Position numbers and translations under genes: made by a program. 64,000 nucleotides of DNA from Luminiphilus syltensis NOR5-1B (GTDB lineage: Bacteria; Pseudomonadota; Gammaproteobacteria; Pseudomonadales; Halieaceae), in contig NZ_DS999411.1 of NCBI RefSeq assembly GCF_000158175.1, forward strand, positions 2,277,784 through 2,341,783. The letters run 5' to 3'. Below the pieces are notes generated by a model. That model was not told the origin of the DNA, made no database searches, and worked only from the letters and a program-made list of their open reading frames with translations. Shown here one piece after another: positions 8,144-14,599 of the stretch (the stretch's first letter is position 1; every line of letters begins with the position of its first letter).

Positions 8144-9976
8144 ATGTTAAACCTCCCTGTTGTTGTTGCTGCAGGAGGCATCAACAGCGCTGGACGCACA
8201 TCCCAGCATCATGCCTATCGGCGTATGGTCATCGATGCGCTGCCCCATCACGCCCGCAGCGATACGCTGGCGGCATTGAAGGCGCTTACCGGATTCAGTT
8301 CTGATGATGACGTTTTGATGTCGACGTTGATTCGTCGTATCGAGTCTGATTATTTTGTCCCCTCCGCGGTTCCCTGGAACCGTGCCGTCACACTGAAACC
8401 GAATAATGGCGTCGTCAATTTCGAGATGGCGGCGAGTCGGTCGGGGGAATCCCTGCCGGCGGACTGGCAGCTGGAAAAGCGGGATAAGCGTCGAACCGGT
8501 GTTACCGTTGCCGGTGAGCATGAGGTGCTATTCCCGAGCCATCGGGTATTTGAGGTGGGCGCAGCGGGTCAATTGCCCACGGGCTTTCGCCCCGGTGATC
8601 TCTATGCGTCGCGCAACCACCCCCGGGCGCTGCAAATGACCGTATTTGCCGCCTCGGATGCCCTGGCTGATCTGGGAATTGAATGGGAAGTGATTCGCCA
8701 GCGGGTGCCCGCCGATGCCATCAGCGTCTATGTATCGAGCTCGATGGGGCAGCTCGATGATGCGGGAACCGGCGGTATGCTCAGCGCGCGCGCCACCGGG
8801 CGTCGTGTGACGTCGAAGCAATGCCCGCTGGGGTTTGCCGAGATGCCCGGCGATTTCATCAACGCCTACCTGCTTCATTCCCTGGGTAATACGGGTCCCG
8901 CCCTCGGCGCCTGCGCCACTTTTTTGTACAATCTGCGACTGGCAGCGGCCGATATCCGTTCCGGCCGTTCCCGTGTCGCCATTATTGGCGCCTCAGAGGC
9001 CCCCATCCTGCACACAGTGATGGAGGGTTATGCCGCGATGGGCGCTCTTGCGACCGATGCGGGTCTGCGTAGCCTTGACGGGCTCGACGACAGCGATGCC
9101 CCCGATCATCGCAGGGCATGCCGTCCCTTCGGCGACAATTGCGGCTTTACGATGGCCGAGTCTTCACAGGTGCTGGTTCTCTTTGACGACGCGCTGGTCT
9201 GTGAGCTCGGGGCGCCAATCAAGGCAGCGGTTGCCGATGTCTTCGTCCATGCAGACGGCGCCAAAAAATCGATTACTGGCCCTGGCCCGGGCAATTACAT
9301 GACCATGGGGCGGGCGCTGACCTCGCTGCGTGGCATTCTCGGGGATGAGCGCCTGGCACGGGGGGGCTTTGTTCAGGCTCACGGCACCGGCACTCCGCAA
9401 AATCGAGTGACCGAGTCGCAGATAATGAATCGTATGGCGTCGGTGTTTGGTATCGATCAGTGGCCGGTTTCTGCGATCAAAAGCTTTGTGGGTCACTCGC
9501 TGGGTGCCGCCGCAGGGGATCAGGTCAGCGCAACCCTGGGCATTTGGGAGCATGGGTATATTCCCCCGATCAATACCATCGATAGCGTCGCCGATGACGT
9601 GGCGCAGACCCACCTGGCGTTCACACTGGAAACGACCGAGTTGGAAGGTCGCGATTTTGCCGTGGTTAACAGCAAAGGCTTCGGCGGCAACAACGCCAGT
9701 GCTGCACTGCTCAGTCCCGATGCCACCCGGGAGCTTGTCTTCGGCGCCCACGGTAAAGGTGCCGAGCTTAAATGGCAGGGCAAAAACGAGACCGTCGCTT
9801 CTCATCGTGCGGCTACTGAAAGTACGCGACTAAGGGGAGAGTGGGCGCCGTTGTATCGTTTTGACGACGGTGTACTCAACGACGGGGACATCAGTTTCGA
9901 CGCCGAGGGTATTCGCTTCGGCGATCTCGATGTCAGTTGGCGTGCGGATGTGCCCGATAGCTGGAAGCTGAAATAA
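8144..9976 (+). CDS. fabY: Beta-ketoacyl-ACP synthase, FabY type
   Basis: Condensing enzyme of 610 residues, much longer than FabB/FabF (about 410). It matches the FabY type known from Pseudomonas aeruginosa, which starts fatty-acid synthesis from acetyl-CoA and malonyl-ACP. The N-terminus LPVVVAAGGINSAGR followed by HHAYRRMVIDAL is characteristic. The Cys-His-His triad is visible as C257 in LGACATFLYN, H413 in VQAHGTGTPQ and H451 in SFVGHSLGAA. The ATG at 8144 is chosen because conserved sequence starts there and GAGGG precedes it, although the frame is open to 8081. It is followed 46 bp later by a nitroreductase gene and then a dienoyl-CoA isomerase gene. Confidence 0.86.
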   Translation: MLNLPVVVAAGGINSAGRTSQHHAYRRMVIDALPHHARSDTLAALKALTGFSSDDDVLMSTLIRRIESDYFVPSAVPWNRAVTLKPNNGVVNFEMAASRSGESLPADWQLEKRDKRRTGVTVAGEHEVLFPSHRVFEVGAAGQLPTGFRPGDLYASRNHPRALQMTVFAASDALADLGIEWEVIRQRVPADAISVYVSSSMGQLDDAGTGGMLSARATGRRVTSKQCPLGFAEMPGDFINAYLLHSLGNTGPALGACATFLYNLRLAAADIRSGRSRVAIIGASEAPILHTVMEGYAAMGALATDAGLRSLDGLDDSDAPDHRRACRPFGDNCGFTMAESSQVLVLFDDALVCELGAPIKAAVADVFVHADGAKKSITGPGPGNYMTMGRALTSLRGILGDERLARGGFVQAHGTGTPQNRVTESQIMNRMASVFGIDQWPVSAIKSFVGHSLGAAAGDQVSATLGIWEHGYIPPINTIDSVADDVAQTHLAFTLETTELEGRDFAVVNSKGFGGNNASAALLSPDATRELVFGAHGKGAELKWQGKNETVASHRAATESTRLRGEWAPLYRFDDGVLNDGDISFDAEGIRFGDLDVSWRADVPDSWKLK

Positions 9977-10022
9977 TCGGCGATTCCAGCACGCGCCACC
10001 CTTTAACATCACAGGAGGAACC

Positions 10023-10577
10023 ATGTCGGTTTTGCAGTCCCTGCAGCGCAGGAATTCCCACCCTCGACTGGTGGAGCCTGGCCCGGATGCGGGGCAGCTC
10101 AATGATATTTTCGCCGCCGGTCTGCGTGCGCCCGACCACCAGCGCCTGAGACCCTGGCATTTTGTGGTGGTGGAGGGCGATCGTCGTGCGGCACTGGGCG
10201 CTTTATTTGAGGAGAGCCTGTTACTGCGCAAGCCAGATGCGTCAGAGGCGGAGCGGACCAAGGCATTGCGCGCGCCCCTGCGCGCGCCTGTAATGATTGC
10301 TGGCCTTTTACGCTACGTGGAGCACCCCAAGGTTCCCCGCGTTGAACAGGCGGCGGCGGTGGCCTGTGCGCTTTATGGCATGTCGTTAGCCGCCAATGAT
10401 CTGGGCTTTGGCGGTATGTGGCGTACCGGACCCTACGCTCAGGATCCGCTGGTGATCAGTCGTCTCGGCGGTGCTCCGGGCGATGAAGTCATCGGCTTTT
10501 TGTATTTGGGGACCCAGGAGGGCGCCGCCAAGCCGCTTCCCGATGAATCGATTCAGGATTTTGTCTCTCCGTTTTAA
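10023..10577 (+). CDS. Nitroreductase-family protein (YdjA-like)
   Basis: FMN-dependent oxidoreductase of the small nitroreductase fold, 184 residues, close in length and motifs to the YdjA subgroup. The N-terminal RRNSHPRLVEPGPD segment, then LRAPDHQRLRPWHFVVVEG (phosphate-binding Arg and the PDHxxLRPW signature), and C-terminal LGFGGMWRTGPYA and VIGFLYLGT are typical. A perfect AGGAGG lies just upstream of the ATG. The physiological substrate of this subgroup is unknown. It sits between fabY and an enoyl-CoA hydratase-family gene, 15 bp before the latter, so one operon is likely. Confidence 0.87.
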   Translation: MSVLQSLQRRNSHPRLVEPGPDAGQLNDIFAAGLRAPDHQRLRPWHFVVVEGDRRAALGALFEESLLLRKPDASEAERTKALRAPLRAPVMIAGLLRYVEHPKVPRVEQAAAVACALYGMSLAANDLGFGGMWRTGPYAQDPLVISRLGGAPGDEVIGFLYLGTQEGAAKPLPDESIQDFVSPF

Positions 10578-10592
10578 AGCGCTGGAGCTTCT

Positions 10593-11411
10593 ATGGTATC
10601 TGTACCTTCGCTTGCAACCCTTGAGCTAACACTCGAGGGCCGGGTTTTAGAGGTGGCGTTGAATCGCCCCGATAAAATCAACGCGTTGAATGCGCTCATG
10701 TGGCAGGAATTGCAGACCGCCTTTGAGTGGGCCGATCAGGCGTCTGCGGCGAGAGTTGTGATTCTCCGGGGTGAGGGTAGGCATTTTTGCGCAGGAATCG
10801 ATCTTGCGATGCTCGCCGGCATGCCGGGTTCCAGTGAAGATCCGGCCCGTCGTGCCGAGACTTTTCATCAAAATGTTCGGGCGATGCACGAGAATCTGAT
10901 GTCAATTGAGCGCTGCCGAAAACCGGTATTGGCTGCCATTCATGGTTATTGCCTCGGTGGAGCAGTGGACCTGATCTCCTATGCCGATATGCGCTACGGC
11001 GCTGCCAGTGCGATCCTGTCGATCCGGGAAATTGACATAGGTATGGTGGCAGATGTGGGCACATTGCAACGACTCCCCAAACTGATTCCCGAGGGCATTG
11101 TGCGCGAATTGGCGTTTACCGGTCGTAATATGGAAGCGGATGAAGCCGCGTCTGTGGGCTTATTCAATGCTGTTTTTGAGGATGAGGCACAACTGCTGGA
11201 CGGCGTGCGTAATATCGCAGCGACTATCGCCGAGAAGTCTCCTCTTGCGGTTCGCGGAACCAAAGAGATACTGAACTTTACTCGCGACCACTCGGTCGAG
11301 GATGGTCTGCGCTACGTGGCCGCCTGGAATGCCGGAATGCTCAGCGAGCAGGACCTGAAAGAGGGGCTGACGGCACAGGCCGAGAAGCGAGCCCCTAAAT
11401 TTTCTGATTGA
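10593..11411 (+). CDS. Crotonase-family delta(3,5)-delta(2,4)-dienoyl-CoA isomerase
   Basis: Enoyl-CoA hydratase/isomerase fold, 272 residues. NRPDKINALN and HFCAGIDLAML form the CoA site, and HGYCLGGAVDL the oxyanion-hole region. Three acidic residues, D126 (GGAVDL), E146 (SIREID) and D154 (VADVGTLQRLPK), have the same 20- and 8-residue spacing as the catalytic Asp/Glu/Asp I recall for rat dienoyl-CoA isomerase (ECH1). This points to isomerisation of 3,5-dienoyl-CoA during beta-oxidation of odd-position unsaturated acids rather than plain hydration. GGAG precedes the ATG. It is probably co-transcribed with the nitroreductase gene. Confidence 0.85.
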   Translation: MVSVPSLATLELTLEGRVLEVALNRPDKINALNALMWQELQTAFEWADQASAARVVILRGEGRHFCAGIDLAMLAGMPGSSEDPARRAETFHQNVRAMHENLMSIERCRKPVLAAIHGYCLGGAVDLISYADMRYGAASAILSIREIDIGMVADVGTLQRLPKLIPEGIVRELAFTGRNMEADEAASVGLFNAVFEDEAQLLDGVRNIAATIAEKSPLAVRGTKEILNFTRDHSVEDGLRYVAAWNAGMLSEQDLKEGLTAQAEKRAPKFSD

Positions 11412-11453
11412 CCCCGAGCCGCGTCCGGGGTCTGCTCAGGAACCTATGCTGGA

Positions 11454-12278
11454 TTAATCAGCTTCACCGGGCCAGTCGTCCATAACGATCAGCGGATGCA
11501 GCGCCAGCGCTATGCCCTCTTGGATAAAGTTATCGTTATCAAGGATTTCCCTACGGCGGATAAAACCGTTACCAGAGCGCGTATCTACGGCGTCGTTTAG
11601 CTCCATGCCGCCAACGCCTGCGAACAACTTCTGCAGATCCATGTTGTAAATCGAGATTTGAATCGAAGCGGCAGAGACCGGCTCGGCCCAGTTAAACGCT
11701 GTTGAAACTCCCGTTCCGGCGCCACGCAATGCGGGTTTGCGCGACACTCCGTCCCAGCGGGCCACCCGGTTGATACCCTGATCGAAGATGACTTCGCGTT
11801 CGATGATATCGGTGAAGACGAACGCATCGACGCTGGTTTGTTCCTTCATTTGATCTCGAACGCCCTGCATGATCTGTATGAATGTCTTCATATTGACGCG
11901 GCCCGTAGTGGGGTCCACCGGATCTCCATAAACCAGGATGAGATTGTTCCAGCGTTGGCTGAACTCACGCTGGGGCAGCACCTGATAGCCGTTATCCTTC
12001 AGATATTCAGTCACCTGTCGATCGATTCGGGGGGCCTGTTTATCAAGGTATGATCGTGAGGGCGGACCCAGATTGACGCTCGCCACCACTACGGTGTTGA
12101 TTTCACTGGCAGCGGTCAGCTCCGCATTGAAATCGGCCGGGACGGTCGTCGGGTTGTAGCCTCCGGTGCTGATTCCTGAGGAGCAGCCGGTCAGGACCAA
12201 ACCAATGATCAGGGCCGAGGCCAAGCGGTAAAGTATGGTGTTGAGAGGCGAGGGGGGTGTACTGGAGCGGTGATACAT
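11454..12278 (-). CDS. Lipoprotein of unknown function (274 aa)
   Basis: The ATG at 12278 gives a basic start, a hydrophobic stretch and the lipobox LVLTGC, so the mature protein should be lipid-anchored in the envelope. The body contains VVVASVNLGP, a TEYLKDNGYQVLP segment and a VDAFVFTDIIEREVIF strand-like segment. There are no catalytic motifs I recognise. The alternation of predicted strands and helices and the secreted context would fit an envelope-assembly lipoprotein, but this is weak inference. It is divergent from the alpha/beta hydrolase gene with 52 bp between starts. Confidence 0.75.
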   Translation of the reverse strand: MYHRSSTPPSPLNTILYRLASALIIGLVLTGCSSGISTGGYNPTTVPADFNAELTAASEINTVVVASVNLGPPSRSYLDKQAPRIDRQVTEYLKDNGYQVLPQREFSQRWNNLILVYGDPVDPTTGRVNMKTFIQIMQGVRDQMKEQTSVDAFVFTDIIEREVIFDQGINRVARWDGVSRKPALRGAGTGVSTAFNWAEPVSAASIQISIYNMDLQKLFAGVGGMELNDAVDTRSGNGFIRRREILDNDNFIQEGIALALHPLIVMDDWPGEAD

Positions 12279-12330
12279 AGCAACATTCCATTTCAACGAA
12301 GGTGTGCATGCTAACAAAGGAGATCGACCA

Positions 12331-13098
12331 ATGAACACTACGCTGCACGACAGCGTGCTGGGAAACGGCCCGGATGTGGTTTTATTGCATGGGCTTTTTG
12401 GCCAGGGCAGTAATTTAGGCGGCATAGCTCGAGGTTTACAGGGCGAGTTTAAGGTGCATAGCCTGGATCTCCCCGATCATGGACACTCCTTTTGGAGTGA
12501 TCCGCCATCGATTGCGGGCTACGCCAAGGCCGTTGCCGACTGGATGGAGCAGCGGGAGCTGCCCGTCGCCAGCTTTGTCGGGCACTCGCTGGGCGGCAAG
12601 GTGGCTATGCAGCTCGCCCTGACGCAACCGGTATTGGTCGATCGACTGGTAGTGGCCGATATCGCGCCAGTGGCGTATCCCAGAGGGCACGATGGGGTTT
12701 TTGCCGGGATGGCCGAGGTGGCTCGAAACCCGGCTGCGTCCCGCCGCGAGGCCGGTGATTTGCTCAGCAAGTTCATTTCGGAAGACGCGGTGGTGCAGTT
12801 CCTGTTGCTACACCTGATGCGGGCCGACGACGGCCGCTACGTCTGGCGTCTGAACCGAGAGGGCCTGGAGGCGGCGTACGATGGGCTCCGTGAGGGGCTT
12901 GATTCCGATCTGCCCTTCGACGGTGAAACCCTGTTTCTGCGAGGCGGCGATTCTGACTACGTGCTGGAGTCTTACGCGCCGCACATGGATAAATTGTTTA
13001 GTCACTATCGGGTTGAGACGCTGGAGGGTACCGGCCACTGGCTGCACGCGGAGAAACCGGCGGAGTTCAATGCCGCGGTGCTCGATTTCCTGCTCTAA
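12331..13098 (+). CDS. Alpha/beta hydrolase (YbfF-like esterase)
   Basis: Cytoplasmic serine hydrolase of 255 residues. The oxyanion segment is LLHGLFGQGSNLG, the nucleophile is S86 in GHSLGG, the acidic residue is in GGDSDYV and the catalytic histidine in GTGHWLHAEKP. No signal peptide. The start at 12331 follows AAAGGAGATCG. Short acyl esters or acyl-CoA thioesters are the usual substrates of this subgroup; the real substrate is unknown. Confidence 0.88.
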   Translation: MNTTLHDSVLGNGPDVVLLHGLFGQGSNLGGIARGLQGEFKVHSLDLPDHGHSFWSDPPSIAGYAKAVADWMEQRELPVASFVGHSLGGKVAMQLALTQPVLVDRLVVADIAPVAYPRGHDGVFAGMAEVARNPAASRREAGDLLSKFISEDAVVQFLLLHLMRADDGRYVWRLNREGLEAAYDGLREGLDSDLPFDGETLFLRGGDSDYVLESYAPHMDKLFSHYRVETLEGTGHWLHAEKPAEFNAAVLDFLL

Positions 13099-13384
13099 GC
13101 GCCGCCGGTTTGTCCACAATACCTGTGGATATCTCAGTGGGTAATTTGTTTAAGTTAAGGGCAACCCGAGGCCGTACAGGAAATGTTACAAATTGGTTAA
13201 AAAGTGATCAATCAATAAAAAAATAATAAAAACAGATGCTTACGGGTGTTATGTAAGGCCACTTATTTTAAAATGCAACTAAGTAGGGCTTCGGAAGTTG
13301 ATATCACGGGCGTGTGCATAAAAGTATCTATAGCGTCAACACCCTTCGCACAAAAAATCCTTAATTTTTTTTGGGGAATCGCCC
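13099..13384. other. AT-rich intergenic region with DnaA-box-like pair
   Basis: A 286-bp stretch without a gene. Two one-mismatch DnaA-box-like 9-mers face each other at 13110-13118 (TTGTCCACA) and 13124-13132 (TGTGGATAT). They are followed by a strongly AT-rich tract at about 13186-13236. No initiator gene is nearby, so an origin is not claimed. Confidence 0.4.
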
Positions 13385-13750
13385 TCAGGAGGTCCCCGGA
13401 CCCCGGTAAATGCACCCCGCATTGCAGGTTTCCTTGACTTCAATCTGAACCAGCCCCTCGAGGCGGGGTGCGATTTCTTCCCATAGCCACATCGCCAGGA
13501 CCTCGCTGGTCGGGTTTTCCAGTCCCGGGATCTCATTTAAAAAATAATGGTCCAGCCTATCGATAACAGGCGTCACCGCGGCTTTGATCTCGGCAAAGTC
13601 CATCAGCCAGCCCGTGTGCTCATCCACCTCGCCATCGATGGTCATACGCACCCAGAACGAATGGCCGTGTAAACGGGCACAGGGATGCCCCTCTGGTACG
13701 TTAGGGAGCTGATGAGCGGCTTCGAAACGAAAGTCTTTGTACAGTTCCAC
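13385..13750 (-). CDS. queD: 6-carboxy-5,6,7,8-tetrahydropterin synthase
   Basis: Second step of queuosine precursor synthesis, turning dihydroneopterin triphosphate into 6-carboxytetrahydropterin. The 121-residue length is typical. Zinc ligands H13 (FEAAHQL), H28 and H30 (LHGHSF) and the catalytic cysteine C24 ([10 protein letters not shown]) are all present, as is the later LDHYFLN segment. The ATG at 13750 starts the conserved [12 protein letters not shown] segment. Monocistronic by position, facing away from the tRNA pair. Identification is firm. Confidence 0.95.
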   Translation of the reverse strand: MELYKDFRFEAAHQLPNVPEGHPCARLHGHSFWVRMTIDGEVDEHTGWLMDFAEIKAAVTPVIDRLDHYFLNEIPGLENPTSEVLAMWLWEEIAPRLEGLVQIEVKETCNAGCIYRGPGTS

Positions 13751-13839
13751 GAGGTTGATTCCCGCCTGGTCTTGTTGAATGATTCGGCGCGGAGTCTACC
13801 GGTTTTTTCGCCCTCTGAGAAAATATTGCGTGTTAACCG

Positions 13840-13867
13840 TTGACAGCGAAAGGGGCCTGCTTATAAT
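13840..13867 (+). promoter_or_regulatory. Near-consensus sigma-70 promoter for the tRNA pair
   Basis: TTGACA at 13840-13845 and TATAAT at 13862-13867, separated by 16 bp, lie 16 bp before the tRNA-Val gene. Both hexamers are exact consensus, as expected for a stable-RNA promoter. Confidence 0.85.
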
Positions 13868-13883
13868 GCGCGGCTCTGGTTTG

Positions 13884-13959
13884 GGGTGATTAGCTCAGCT
13901 GGGAGAGCATCTGCCTTACAAGCAGAGGGTCGGCGGTTCGATCCCGTCATCACCCACCA
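13884..13959 (+). tRNA. tRNA-Val (anticodon TAC)
   Basis: A 76-base cloverleaf with the 3' CCA encoded. Acceptor arms GGGTGAT and ATCACCC pair, the D-loop holds AGCTCAGCTGGGAGAGC, the anticodon loop is CTTACAA (TAC) between CTGCC-type arms, and the T-arm carries GGTTCGATCCC. It is almost identical to enterobacterial tRNA-Val(TAC) as I recall it. Confidence 0.97.
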
Positions 13960-14034
13960 ACTCTCTTAACACGCTTTCAAGCGTGCAGGAGTTGGCCAAA
14001 ACAGCAGCAACCAGCGCGCACGCGCTGTCTACCT

Positions 14035-14111
14035 GGAGCGGTAGTTCAGTTGGTTAGAATACCGGCCTGTCACGCCGGGGGTCGCGGGTTCGAGTCCCGT
14101 CCGCTCCGCCA
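14035..14111 (+). tRNA. tRNA-Asp (anticodon GTC)
   Basis: A 77-base cloverleaf with encoded CCA. Acceptor arms GGAGCGG and CCGCTCC pair, the D-loop is typical, the anticodon loop CTGTCAC gives GTC, and the T-arm is GGGTTCGAGTCCC. It lies 75 bp behind tRNA-Val and is probably on the same transcript. Its 3' end borders the transposase remnants, an arrangement common at island insertion sites. Confidence 0.97.
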
Positions 14112-14182
14112 TTACCTTCAACACCGCATAGACGCTGGCTCGCCCGGCTCTATCCAATTAATGGGGCATGGACCGGTTTTCA

Positions 14183-14278
14183 CTAAACTCGGTTAATGAT
14201 GCCATCCCGCCCGCAATGGGCCGAGACGCGCAGTGAGTAGTTCTCAAAATTCCTGAATCCGTAAGCGCTACCGGTCAT
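14183..14278 (-). pseudogene. C-terminal remnant of an ISL3-family transposase
   Basis: The leftward reading contains AYGFRNFENYSLRV followed by AHCGRDG and ends in INRV plus stop. This resembles the last 30 residues of ISL3-type (IS204/IS1001/IS1165) transposases. Nothing of the catalytic DDE region remains. It abuts an IS3 remnant on the other strand, so the spot has been hit by at least two elements. Family assignment rests on one short motif. Confidence 0.5.
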
Positions 14279-14571
14279 CATCTCCATACTGAGCCGACGC
14301 GGCAACTGCCGCGACGCCGCCGTTGCCGAGCGCTTTTTCCAGTTACTCCAACGTGAACGCATCAAGCGACATATTTACTCAGCAAGAAACCACCCGCACC
14401 GACATCGTCGACTACATCATAATGTCCTACAACAGCAAACGACGGCAGGGTTTCAATAATCCGTTGTCGCCCCTGCAGTATGGGAATGAATTGTCAGCGG
14501 CGGGTAAGTGGCTAGAGGACAGGGACCGATTCAGACCTGTCCAAAGTATCAGGCAAAGTGTAAGCAAGTAG
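14274..14571 (+). pseudogene. Frameshifted 3' remnant of an IS3-family transposase
   Basis: In one frame (from about 14289) the reading SRRGNCRDAAVAERFFQLLQ continues as RERIKRHIYSARN. In the other frame it continues with TRTDIVDYIIMSYNSKRRQG and NNPLSPLQYGNEL up to the stop at 14571. Together these match the C-terminal third of the IS3/OrfB integrase core, including the DNAVAE-type glutamate, split by a frameshift near 14385. The two catalytic aspartates upstream are absent. No terminal inverted repeats were recognised. It is a dead element. Confidence 0.75.
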
Positions 14572-14599
14572 TGCGAATAGCGATGGGTCAGGTAGACTC

